A stretch of 11,481 bases of DNA, taken from NCBI GenBank assembly GCA_016293155.1, contig JAEDEU010000047.1, forward strand, positions 1 to 11,481, given 5' to 3'. The position numbers and the translations under genes are program-made. The notes below the pieces were generated by a model, which made no database searches, had not been told where the DNA came from, and saw only the letters and a program-made list of their open reading frames with translations. How positions within the stretch are numbered: the stretch's first letter is position 1; the number at the start of each line of letters is the position of its first letter. This DNA comes from Clostridiaceae bacterium. GTDB lineage: Bacteria > Bacillota > Clostridia > Oscillospirales > Butyricicoccaceae. Shown here piece by piece: positions 1 through 5,590 of the stretch.

Positions 1-276
1 GTTCGGATAGATGCCGTATGCAACAGTATTCAGCATAACCTCTACGCCGAGATTCTGTACCTCGTCCAGCAGTTCGGTGCCGATGTCAACACCTCTAACG
101 CCTGCTTTGTGTCTGCTGGAGCCAAAGAATTTGTGAATCTGCTTGAACAACTGACCGCCCGGCTTGCTATTTTCATCTACAACCAAAACCTCTGCACCAT
201 ACTTAGCAGCTTCAATTGCTGCGGAAAGTCCTGCAGGACCGGCGCCAATAACCAGAATTTCAACTTCTTTTGCCAT
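1..276 (-). CDS. FAD-dependent oxidoreductase, alpha-type subunit (N-terminal part)
   Basis: Partial gene: the first 92 residues are present and the rest lies beyond the left edge. It opens with a Rossmann FAD-binding fold: GAGPAG at residues 11-16, an acidic residue (E35) at the end of the second strand, and GGQL at 40-43 followed by a KQIHKFFGS stretch. That combination is typical of the large FAD/NAD-linked subunit of HcnB / opine oxidase A / hydroxyproline dehydrogenase-type complexes. Seen: its ATG overlaps the TAA of the upstream 2Fe-2S gene by one base (TAATG), so the two are probably translationally coupled, as expected for subunits of one enzyme. Inferred: it passes electrons from the 2Fe-2S protein or the partner DAO-type subunit to an acceptor. 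The substrate is unknown. A generic thioredoxin-reductase-like oxidoreductase is a less likely reading given the neighbours. Confidence 0.88.
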   Translation of the reverse strand, partial: MAKEVEILVIGAGPAGLSAAIEAAKYGAEVLVVDENSKPGGQLFKQIHKFFGSSRHKAGVRGVDIGTELLDEVQNLGVEVMLNTVAYGIYPN

Positions 277-593
277 TATGACTCCTCCCACTTTCCAAGA
301 CCATCCTGTGTCTCTACGATCATTCCGTCTTCAACCGGCGTTATGCAGGTACGTACATTCGGATCACCGTTTACAGTCATAACACAGTTGGTGCAGCGTC
401 CGATTCCGCAGAAGTATCCTCTCGGCTCGTGGTGCTTTGGACTGATATTCGCGACCTTGATTCCACTCGCCAGCAGCGCCGAGAGAATCGGCTCACCCTC
501 TACTGCCGGAATCGGCTTTCCGTCAACGATAATCTGAACCTCTTTCTTTTCCTCCAGATCACCCAAAATGATATGGTTCTCTATTCTGGACAT
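276..593 (-). CDS. Small 2Fe-2S ferredoxin-like subunit (Fer2_4 type)
   Basis: A 105-residue protein with four cysteines in plant-ferredoxin order: C62, C67 and C70 (C-x4-C-x2-C) and C83. The segment before them matches the small 2Fe-2S subunits of HcnA / opine oxidase / D-hydroxyproline dehydrogenase gamma (Fer2_4 family), which are about 90-110 residues long. It lacks a membrane segment or signal peptide, so it is cytoplasmic. The likely role is to carry electrons between the two FAD subunits encoded on either side of it. The ATG at 593 follows a GAGGAG ribosome site with good spacing. Its stop codon overlaps the start of the next subunit by one base, and 18 bases separate it from the upstream DAO-type gene. 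The cofactor type is read from the motif; the complex membership is inferred from family and gene order. Confidence 0.9.
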   Translation of the reverse strand: MSRIENHIILGDLEEKKEVQIIVDGKPIPAVEGEPILSALLASGIKVANISPKHHEPRGYFCGIGRCTNCVMTVNGDPNVRTCITPVEDGMIVETQDGLGKWEES

Positions 594-611
594 ATTAATA
601 TCCTCCTCAAA

Positions 612-1694
612 TCAGGCTTCGCTTACCTTGAAGTAATCTTCTCCGTTCATGCATTTAATTGCATGAGCTGCTACAGCAGGACCAATGCAGTATCCGCAGA
701 AGCCAGTTACTGCATAGTAGACACCCGGATACTGCTCGACTTCTCCGATATAAGGCAGCCGCTCCGGTGTAAAGCCTTCAAATCCGGACCAACTGCGCAG
801 GATGTTCAGCTTCTTCAAAGACGGAATGATATTCTGTGCTTCTCTTACATTAAAGCATAATCCCTCAATGGATACGTCTTTTCTTTCGCTTGTCGCCAGA
901 TCTCCATAGCCCTCACGTCCGCCGCCGATCAGAATGGAACCCTCTGCCGTCTGCTTCATGGTCATAGTCGGCGTTGTAATCGTGTAATCAATGAAATGCG
1001 GCGCCTTTTCGGTGACCGTAATCATATTGTGTCTTTCTTCCAGTTCAATGTGTACACCCAGCGGGTCGAGCAGACGCGGGGAGCGAATTCCGCTGGAAAC
1101 CAGGATTTTCTTCGCATGGAATTCTTCATTGTCCGAATATGCAACATATCCGTCGCCATCTGCTGCCGGTTCAATCTTCTGAATCAGCTGATGGTCGTAG
1201 AATTCTACGCCCAGTTTTTTTGCCGCCATCAGTACCGAAACACCAGCCTTCAGCGGGTTGGAGTATCCGGACATCGGGCTGAAGTTTGCCGCAATTACGT
1301 TATCGCAGATGTACGGCACTTTTTCTTTGATCTGCTCCTTATTCAGCCGCTCAACCGGCAGACCGTTCTTCGCAAATCTCTCTGCCTGCTCATCCAGCAG
1401 GTGCAGATCCTCTTCCTTCAGGATGCAGTACAGACCGCCCGTGCGGCGATATCCTACATCAATTCCGTCTTCGTTCTGGAACTGATTCCAGAGTTTTGCC
1501 GACAGAACATGTAACGGCAGAGATTTCGGGGGCTGCTGGAGGAGCTCAAGTCCTCCAGCATTTACGCCCGATGCCTCGTTACATGGATAGGTTCTGTCTA
1601 CAATCGTTACCTTTTTGTTTTCCTTTGCCAGGAAATATGCAGCACTACAGCCTACAATACCAGCGCCAATAATCAAATACTCTGTCGATTTCAC
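612..1694 (-). CDS. DAO-family FAD-dependent amine oxidoreductase (beta-type subunit)
   Basis: A 360-residue flavoprotein of the D-amino-acid oxidase/glycine oxidase/sarcosine oxidase superfamily. GAGIVG at 10-15 is the dinucleotide-binding loop, D33 the ribose-binding acid, and ASGVNAGGL at 41-49 the usual DAO signature after it. Near the C-terminus, GFTPERLPYIG at 307-317 and GFCGYCIGP at 331-339 form the second FAD-contacting segment. The length is normal for HcnC / opine oxidase B / hydroxyproline dehydrogenase beta. These enzymes oxidise a C-N bond of a secondary or cyclic amine or D-amino acid to an imine. The start is GTG at 1694, preceded by GGGAGGG; no better ATG lies nearby. Gene order beta-gamma-alpha with the next two genes points to one heteromeric dehydrogenase. 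Which amine it oxidises cannot be told from the sequence. Confidence 0.87.
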   Translation of the reverse strand: MKSTEYLIIGAGIVGCSAAYFLAKENKKVTIVDRTYPCNEASGVNAGGLELLQQPPKSLPLHVLSAKLWNQFQNEDGIDVGYRRTGGLYCILKEEDLHLLDEQAERFAKNGLPVERLNKEQIKEKVPYICDNVIAANFSPMSGYSNPLKAGVSVLMAAKKLGVEFYDHQLIQKIEPAADGDGYVAYSDNEEFHAKKILVSSGIRSPRLLDPLGVHIELEERHNMITVTEKAPHFIDYTITTPTMTMKQTAEGSILIGGGREGYGDLATSERKDVSIEGLCFNVREAQNIIPSLKKLNILRSWSGFEGFTPERLPYIGEVEQYPGVYYAVTGFCGYCIGPAVAAHAIKCMNGEDYFKVSEA

Positions 1695-1730
1695 AACAAA
1701 CCCTCCCGTATACGGTTCTCTCAGATTCGA

Positions 1731-2648
1731 TCAGTTGTCATTTGTCTTGGAGAGTTCTTCGATGTTGCTCCATTCAATTACCAGCTTCTTCTCCTCATCG
1801 CTCAGGCCGCGGCGCGGACGCAGAGAGATGCCTTCTGCAAAGCCGTATACCTCTTCCAGGATATACTTGACAGCCTGCGTCGGCTTCGGGAAACGCTCGG
1901 TCATGTTGACAACCGGATACAGCTTCTTGTACAGCTCCAGACCCTTCTGATAATCCTTCTCGACGATCATTGCCTTGTGGAACTCTGCGGACAGCTTCGG
2001 GCAGATATTTGCGGTCATGCTGATCCAGCCGATTGCGCCGGTTGCATATGCCTGATACAGCAGGTAGTCGCAGCCGCACAGAACAGCGACATCGTCTGCC
2101 TTCTCAGCCTCAAAGATGTAATCAGTCATGACATCAATTACCATGGACGCATCCTTGACGATCTTGACATGCGGCAGCTTGTACAGCTCCTTCATGGTCT
2201 CGGTAGTAATGCCGGAGGTGACGTTCGGGTTGTTGTAAACCATGATGTCCAGATCGGAATGATCATTGATGTAGGTGTAGTGATCGATGATCTCGCTCTG
2301 GGACTGATGATAGTAGAAGGACGGCAGTACCATCGCTGCGTCCGCGCCTGCCTTATATGCGTTGTTCATCAGCTCAACCACATCAGCGACACGCTCTCTG
2401 GATGCGCCCACGATAACCGACGCGCCGCGCTTCTTGATGTACGGTACCATCTCATTGACGTACTCCTTGTGCTGCTCCAACGTAATGCTCTGATATTCGC
2501 CGGATGCCATCAGGACGCCGATGCCGCCAATACCGTTGTCGATCATCCAGTCCGCGTGCTTCTTTGCCACTTCGTAGTTGAAGGTGCCATCTTCGTTAAT
2601 CGGGGTTACCATTGCGGGAAATACATGTGTAAACTTTTCCAGGCTCAT
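1731..2648 (-). CDS. DHDPS/N-acetylneuraminate lyase-family aldolase or deaminase, not a typical DapA
   Basis: A 305-residue class I aldolase-fold protein of the DapA/NanA family. The Schiff-base lysine is K165 in VKIVKDAS, the catalytic tyrosine Y138 in MVYNNP, and the GAIGWIS strand near 204-210 is typical. Two DapA features are missing. The GTTGE proton-relay motif reads MASGE (47-51), so its first threonine is alanine. The arginine of the YNxPxRTG motif, which holds the aspartate-semialdehyde carboxylate in DapA, is replaced by valine (V143). This argues for another keto-acid or imino-acid substrate. In the hydroxyproline pathway a member of this family (LhpC type) deaminates pyrroline-4-hydroxy-2-carboxylate made by an HcnABC-like dehydrogenase, which fits the three genes downstream. 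ATG at 2648 follows GGAGAC. The family call is firm; the reaction is inferred. Confidence 0.85.
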   Translation of the reverse strand: MSLEKFTHVFPAMVTPINEDGTFNYEVAKKHADWMIDNGIGGIGVLMASGEYQSITLEQHKEYVNEMVPYIKKRGASVIVGASRERVADVVELMNNAYKAGADAAMVLPSFYYHQSQSEIIDHYTYINDHSDLDIMVYNNPNVTSGITTETMKELYKLPHVKIVKDASMVIDVMTDYIFEAEKADDVAVLCGCDYLLYQAYATGAIGWISMTANICPKLSAEFHKAMIVEKDYQKGLELYKKLYPVVNMTERFPKPTQAVKYILEEVYGFAEGISLRPRRGLSDEEKKLVIEWSNIEELSKTNDN

Positions 2649-2715
2649 TTTTCTGTCTCCTTTTCAATCGTTGGTTTCAATCTATCTCGTTTTTATAATC
2701 GGAATCGAGCTGATA

Positions 2716-3390
2716 TTACTTGTTTAGATAGTTCAGAACGAATTCCAGATTTTCACGGAAGCTTCCTCCCGGAATGAAGTTTGCGTTGAAGAGCGCGCTG
2801 CCCATTGTATATTCCGCAACGCCCGCTTCCTTCATCGCATCCATGCGCTCAGTGTTGCCGATGCTTCCTGCGATACAGACCTTGTCTCCTCCGACTGCCT
2901 CGACAACCGCCTTGGTCAGTTCAACCGGATCACCGTCCACATAACGGTAAGCGGTCAGATCCACGCCGTTTGCGCCATTTTCGACGCACTTCTTTGCCGA
3001 AGCTACAACGGATTCAATCGAGCCGGTCAGTGCCACCGGACTTCCACCTACCTTTCCGCAGAACGGAGAGTACTTCAGGTTGTGCTCCTTTGCATAGGCA
3101 AAAACAGAATCAAATGGCAGGGCACCGGTCAGATAATCAAAGCCGCACTCATAGGCGAGCTTTGCACCTTCCAGACATCCCTCTTCCGTGTAGGTGACAA
3201 CTTCAATGTATGTTTCCTTGCCGGCATCCTTCATCGCCTTGGCCAGCGCAGTCATCTGATCTTTCGGCAGACCAACATCCTTGAAGCCCCATTTTTTTGC
3301 AGGCAGATCCTTGCACTGCTCGAAAATCTCCGCCGCGTTGGTAACTGTGATGTCGTTGTTGGTCAGCATAATGATTAATTCTGGTGTCAT
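2716..3390 (-). CDS. Unassigned TIM-barrel protein, probably phosphate-binding
   Basis: A 224-residue protein that I do not recognise as a named enzyme. The pattern of alternating strands and helices is that of a (beta/alpha)8 barrel: KKWGFKDVG (32-40), TYIEVVTYTEEG (60-71), FDYLTGALPFDS (84-95), GVDLTAYRY (142-150), KVCIAGSIGN (170-179) and AEYTMGSALF (192-201). The last two, AGSIGN and MGSALF, resemble the paired phosphate-binding loops at the ends of strands 7 and 8 in HisA, TrpF, KDPG-aldolase and hexulose-phosphate-synthase-like barrels. K37 and E63 sit at strand ends, where such enzymes keep catalytic residues. No signal peptide or membrane segment is present. ATG at 3390 follows AGGAGG at 8 bases. 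The gene lies between the cupin and the DHDPS-family lyase with short gaps, so it probably acts in the same pathway, perhaps on a phosphorylated or keto-acid intermediate. Confidence 0.75.
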   Translation of the reverse strand: MTPELIIMLTNNDITVTNAAEIFEQCKDLPAKKWGFKDVGLPKDQMTALAKAMKDAGKETYIEVVTYTEEGCLEGAKLAYECGFDYLTGALPFDSVFAYAKEHNLKYSPFCGKVGGSPVALTGSIESVVASAKKCVENGANGVDLTAYRYVDGDPVELTKAVVEAVGGDKVCIAGSIGNTERMDAMKEAGVAEYTMGSALFNANFIPGGSFRENLEFVLNYLNK

Positions 3391-3412
3391 TACTTCATCC
3401 TCCTATTTCCGT

Positions 3413-3739
3413 TTAGTTGGAAGGTGCCATGCTCCAGCTTACCAGAGCAATGGTATCGCCGATATTGGTCAGCTGATGCGGCTCTGTCGGCGGAATGATC
3501 TGTGCATCTCCTTCATGCAGCTCATACAGTGTGTCGCCGCAGCGCAGAAGTACAGAACCCTTTACTACGAAAAACACTTCGTGAGAATTGGGATGTCCCG
3601 GGTCGACTGCTCCCGTCTGCCCCGGATGCAGCTGAGATGTTCCAAATGTAATTTTATCTGTGCTGAAATACTGCCTGCAAACTTCAACGCCTTCCAGAAA
3701 AATCTTTGCTTCTGCTGCTTTGACCACCTTGGTTTCCAC
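3413..3739 (-). CDS. Small single-domain cupin protein
   Basis: A 108-residue cupin, the first gene of the leftward operon. Motif 1 supplies H49, H53 and E54 (GHPNSHEVFFVVKG) and motif 2 supplies H88 and N92 (GDAQIIPPTEPHQLTN), so a metal site with histidines and a glutamate is plausible. The length fits stand-alone cupin_2 proteins, which range from isomerases and epimerases to sugar- or ligand-binding accessory proteins. The start is GTG at 3739, seven bases after GAGGAG. An ATG four bases upstream is in another frame. Twenty-two bases separate it from the TIM-barrel gene. An isomerase or epimerase step at the entry of the pathway would suit its position, but nothing in the sequence decides the reaction. 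Confidence 0.85.
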   Translation of the reverse strand: METKVVKAAEAKIFLEGVEVCRQYFSTDKITFGTSQLHPGQTGAVDPGHPNSHEVFFVVKGSVLLRCGDTLYELHEGDAQIIPPTEPHQLTNIGDTIALVSWSMAPSN

Positions 3740-3799
3740 GTCATTTCTCCTCTCTATTGTTATTCAGGTGAATGCTTGATTCCCCTCTTCTTGCTGTTG

Positions 3800-3828
3800 A
3801 TTATAACAAATCTCTCTTCATTATTCAA
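3800..3828 (-). promoter_or_regulatory. Promoter of the cupin-led operon
   Basis: Read on the minus strand: -35 TTGAAT (3828-3823), 17-base spacer, -10 TATAAT (3805-3800) with a TG one base ahead of it (extended -10). Transcription would begin near 3793, about 54 bases before the GTG of the cupin gene. The -35 box overlaps the first ATCGTTTT repeat, so a protein bound there would block RNA polymerase. Confidence 0.75.
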
Positions 3829-3879
3829 TCGTTTTTAATCGTTTTATATCATTTTCGTTAAAACCGTTTAAAAACGATT
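3827..3879. promoter_or_regulatory. Candidate operator cluster (AATCGTTTT repeats) at the operon promoter
   Basis: AATCGTTTT occurs at 3827-3835 and again at 3837-3845, ten bases apart, then inverted (AAAACGATT) at 3871-3879. The outer copies form an exact 12-base inverted repeat, AATCGTTTTTAA (3827-3838) against TTAAAAACGATT (3868-3879). It lies on and just upstream of the leftward -35 box. The same core recurs before the DeoR-type gene. Binding by that regulator is inferred. Confidence 0.6.
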
Positions 3880-4009
3880 ATCTCTTTTTGTTGATTGTGA
3901 CCTTTTGTCACTTGTCACGTTCTGTCATTGCAACTAATGGCATTCCCCCTCATCCTCCTTGTTTTAAATAGAAAAAACCTTTTTAGACTGTGTTTTCGTT
4001 AATTCACTC

Positions 4010-4038
4010 TTGAATTTCATGAATTTACAGCTTATACT
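4010..4038 (+). promoter_or_regulatory. Promoter of the DeoR-family regulator gene
   Basis: TTGAAT (4010-4015), 17-base spacer, TATACT (4033-4038). Transcription would start near 4045, giving a leader of about 90 bases before the ATG at 4136. The leader contains the dyad at 4047-4076 and the AACGAT pair at 4100-4117. Confidence 0.7.
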
Positions 4039-4046
4039 ATTACTAT

Positions 4047-4076
4047 AAACAACCTATTATCCTATGATAGTTGTTT
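4047..4076. repeat. Imperfect inverted repeat at the start of the regulator transcript
   Basis: AAACAAC (4047-4053) pairs with GTTGTTT (4070-4076); after one unpaired C the pairing continues with TAT/ATA. It starts within a few bases of the predicted transcription start, so it could be an operator or a 5' leader hairpin. It has no U-tract and is not a terminator. Confidence 0.45.
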
Positions 4077-4099
4077 TGATCCAACTCAAATCTTATCAT

Positions 4100-4117
4100 A
4101 AACGATGATCGAACGAT
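4100..4117. promoter_or_regulatory. Candidate autoregulatory operator (paired AACGAT)
   Basis: AACGAT appears at 4101-4106 and 4112-4117, eleven bases apart (one helical turn), 18 bases ahead of the regulator start codon. It shares the core of the AATCGTTTT cluster at the operon promoter in inverted orientation. A bound protein here would act as a roadblock or shut off its own gene. The role is inferred. Confidence 0.45.
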
Positions 4118-4135
4118 AAAAAGAAGGGGAACTAT

Positions 4136-4924
4136 ATGCCAAAAACAGTAATCAATCAGTTTCCAGAGGAGCGGGAACAGCTCATATTGGAATTTCTGGA
4201 AAATCAAGGGAAAATCCGTATCGGTGATGTAACGGATATATTACACATCTCACCTTCCACTGCGCGCATTCTTCTGCAAAAGATGCACGACAAAGGTCTG
4301 CTCCAAAGAACACATGGCGGTGCTATCGCAATCGGGAAAAAGGTTCTTCCCAATCAGGATCGCAATTTTATCGAAATCACCAACCGGGATAAAAAGCAAA
4401 AAATTGCAGCTGCGGCTGCGGCAACCGTACAGGACGGCGATTATATCGTTCTTGGCAGCGGGACAACCACCTTTTTAATGTCCACGATGCTGCACGGCAA
4501 ACATGATCTCACCGTAGTTACAGACTCCATTCCGATCGCCTATGAGCTTTTGAATGATGAAGATATCACCCTGTATGTATGCGGCGGATGGATTATGAAA
4601 CGGAACAGTGCATGCCGTGGAATCACTGCCGAAAATTTTTTCAAAGATTTAAAGGTGGATAAATCCTACTGTGGTGCCGATTCGATTGATGTGGAAATCG
4701 GAATCAGTTCTGTCGATTTCGACCCAAGAACCGAGAGTGCTGTCTGCCGCTCCGGCGCCGAATGCTACATTCTCGCTGATTCTACCAAATTCAGCATCCG
4801 GCCTTTTATCGACAAGGTCATTGATATTCATGAAATCAATCATGTGATATCTGACGGTTCTTTGGATATGGCCCATCAAAACGCATTGAGAGATGCTGGC
4901 ATTGATGTTATAATTGCATCCTAA
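4136..4924 (+). CDS. DeoR/GlpR-family transcriptional regulator
   Basis: A 262-residue regulator. Residues 13-62 form the winged helix-turn-helix typical of the family (REQLILEFL, then ISPSTARILLQKMHDKGLLQRTHGGAI). The C-terminal sensor domain has the NagB/RpiA-like sugar-phosphate fold: RDKKQKIA (84-91), DYIVLGSGTTT (102-112), LTVVTDS (125-131), CGG (149-151) and ADSTKF (214-219). GSGTTT and DSTKF are the loops that bind a phosphorylated effector in this family, so the inducer may be a phosphorylated or anionic intermediate. Family length (about 250-260) is normal. ATG at 4136 follows AAGAAGGGGA. It is divergent from the six-gene operon and is its likely repressor; repeated AACGAT elements at both promoters support this but binding is not shown. 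Confidence 0.92.
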   Translation: MPKTVINQFPEEREQLILEFLENQGKIRIGDVTDILHISPSTARILLQKMHDKGLLQRTHGGAIAIGKKVLPNQDRNFIEITNRDKKQKIAAAAAATVQDGDYIVLGSGTTTFLMSTMLHGKHDLTVVTDSIPIAYELLNDEDITLYVCGGWIMKRNSACRGITAENFFKDLKVDKSYCGADSIDVEIGISSVDFDPRTESAVCRSGAECYILADSTKFSIRPFIDKVIDIHEINHVISDGSLDMAHQNALRDAGIDVIIAS

Positions 4925-4957
4925 ATTGTAATAACAAGCTGTCAAAGTTTCCGGAGC

Positions 4958-5009
4958 GACAAAAAGCCAGAGAATTTCTTGGAAATTCTCTGGCTTGTAT
5001 CATTTTGTC
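4958..5009. terminator. Strong hairpin terminator between regulator and IS110-like fragment
   Basis: A perfect 15-base-pair stem, AAGCCAGAGAATTTC (4964-4978) with GAAATTCTCTGGCTT (4982-4996), closed by a 3-base loop. On the minus strand the stem runs straight into TTTTTGTC, a proper U-tract, so it best terminates the leftward gene at 5037-5390. On the plus strand only a weak T-rich stretch follows (4995-5009), so for the regulator it is a possible but poorer terminator. Flanking GACAAAA and TTTTGTC add an outer pairing. Confidence 0.8.
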
Positions 5010-5036
5010 CGAAATATGTTGAAATAAAGCCGATTC

Positions 5037-5390
5037 TTATGCCATATCCGGCTTGTCCCAAAGGTGAAGCAGGGTGCCGATGCCCATTTCGAGTGCCTTT
5101 TTATAGCAGGTGTAGCCCCATGCAACATCTTCCGTCGGCATATCGCCAACCGCATAGACAATGACCTGATCCTCAGATTCACGTAGAGAAAAATCTGCAT
5201 CAAAGAACGGGATGCTCCCAAAAGCCCGGGAAGCCTTCCGAGCTGTTGCGAAATGATATACCTTCTTGGGCAGTTCCTGACCACGCCAGTTGAACGCACG
5301 GGCATAGTTTGTTTCGCTTCCAATGTCCACACCCATTACTAAGGTTTTCTCAGCGACTTGCGCGATCTTGATATTCTGTGTATAATTCAT
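5037..5390 (-). pseudogene. IS110-family transposase remnant (N-terminus), chimeric ORF
   Basis: An ORF of 117 codons, against about 400 for a full IS110 transposase. The first ~47 residues (MNYTQNIKIAQ, then VMGVDIGSETNYARAFNWRGQEL) match the start of Firmicute IS110-type transposases. D22 of VDIG would be the first acid of the RuvC-like DEDD site. From about residue 50 the sequence no longer follows that family: the remaining catalytic residues and the C-terminal serine domain are absent, and the tail (GDMPTEDVAWGYTCYKK, then KALEMGIGTLLHLW) is of unknown origin. It has a good GGAGG site before the ATG and a strong terminator after its stop, so it may still be expressed. Most likely a deletion remnant of an insertion sequence joined to other DNA. 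A genuine small protein with a borrowed N-terminus is possible. Confidence 0.6.
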
Positions 5391-5590
5391 GGTGAACCTC
5401 CGGTTTTGTTGGGTTGCTTCATCCTCAGCTTCTTCTCCGCTGATCCGACCTTACGAAAGGAAAATCCGATATTTATCTTTATCCGTTCTTATGCTATAAT
5501 TATATATACTGAACGACAGAGATTCGGATAAACACATCTATATCAAGCTGCAATTTGTGCAGCCTTTGGGAAATACAAGGAGATTATTAT
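5391..5590. promoter_or_regulatory. Intergenic region: leader of the IS110-like fragment and promoter of the ZIP gene
   Basis: About 200 bases without a gene. The left half (5391-5460) carries the GGAGG site of the leftward IS110-like ORF and small hairpins such as CCTTTCGTAAGG on the minus strand. In intact IS110 elements the non-coding end ahead of the transposase can encode the bridge RNA, so this could be a remnant of it; that is inference only. The right half is AT-rich and holds the ZIP promoter, an inverted repeat around it, and a small leader hairpin (GCTGCA 5547-5552 with TGCAGC 5558-5563). Confidence 0.55.
5472..5500 (+). promoter_or_regulatory. Extended -10 promoter of the ZIP transporter gene
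   Basis: TGCTATAAT (5492-5500) is a consensus extended -10 box. The matching -35 (TTTATC, 5472-5477, 17-base spacer) is weak, as is usual with extended -10 promoters. Transcription would start near 5507, 84 bases before the ATG. TTTATCCG (5478-5485) and CGGATAAA (5525-5532) flank the -10 box as an exact 8-base inverted repeat and could be a regulator site. Confidence 0.65.

Larger units (their letters stand above)
3740..4135. promoter_or_regulatory. AT-rich divergent control region between the catabolic operon and its DeoR-type regulator
   Basis: This 396-base stretch has no credible gene. It holds two outward-facing promoters (3800-3828 leftwards, 4010-4038 rightwards), copies of an ATCGTTT/AAACGAT element (3827-3879 and 4100-4117), a 10-base direct repeat TTTTCGTTAA (3852-3861 and 3993-4002), a run of GTGAC/GTCAC words (3897-3927) and a dyad at the start of the regulator transcript (4047-4076). 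Divergent placement with shared repeats is the usual layout for a local repressor controlling itself and a neighbouring catabolic operon. Confidence 0.8.

Noticed and set aside
1977..2777. Plus-strand open frame of 266 codons opposite the DHDPS-family gene
   Set aside because: Complement of a well-supported gene; no recognisable motif, and it runs across the real gene boundary.
5555..5590. TTG-initiated extension of the ZIP transporter
   Set aside because: No ribosome site before it; ATG 5591 has AAGGAG at eight bases and starts exactly at the first membrane segment.
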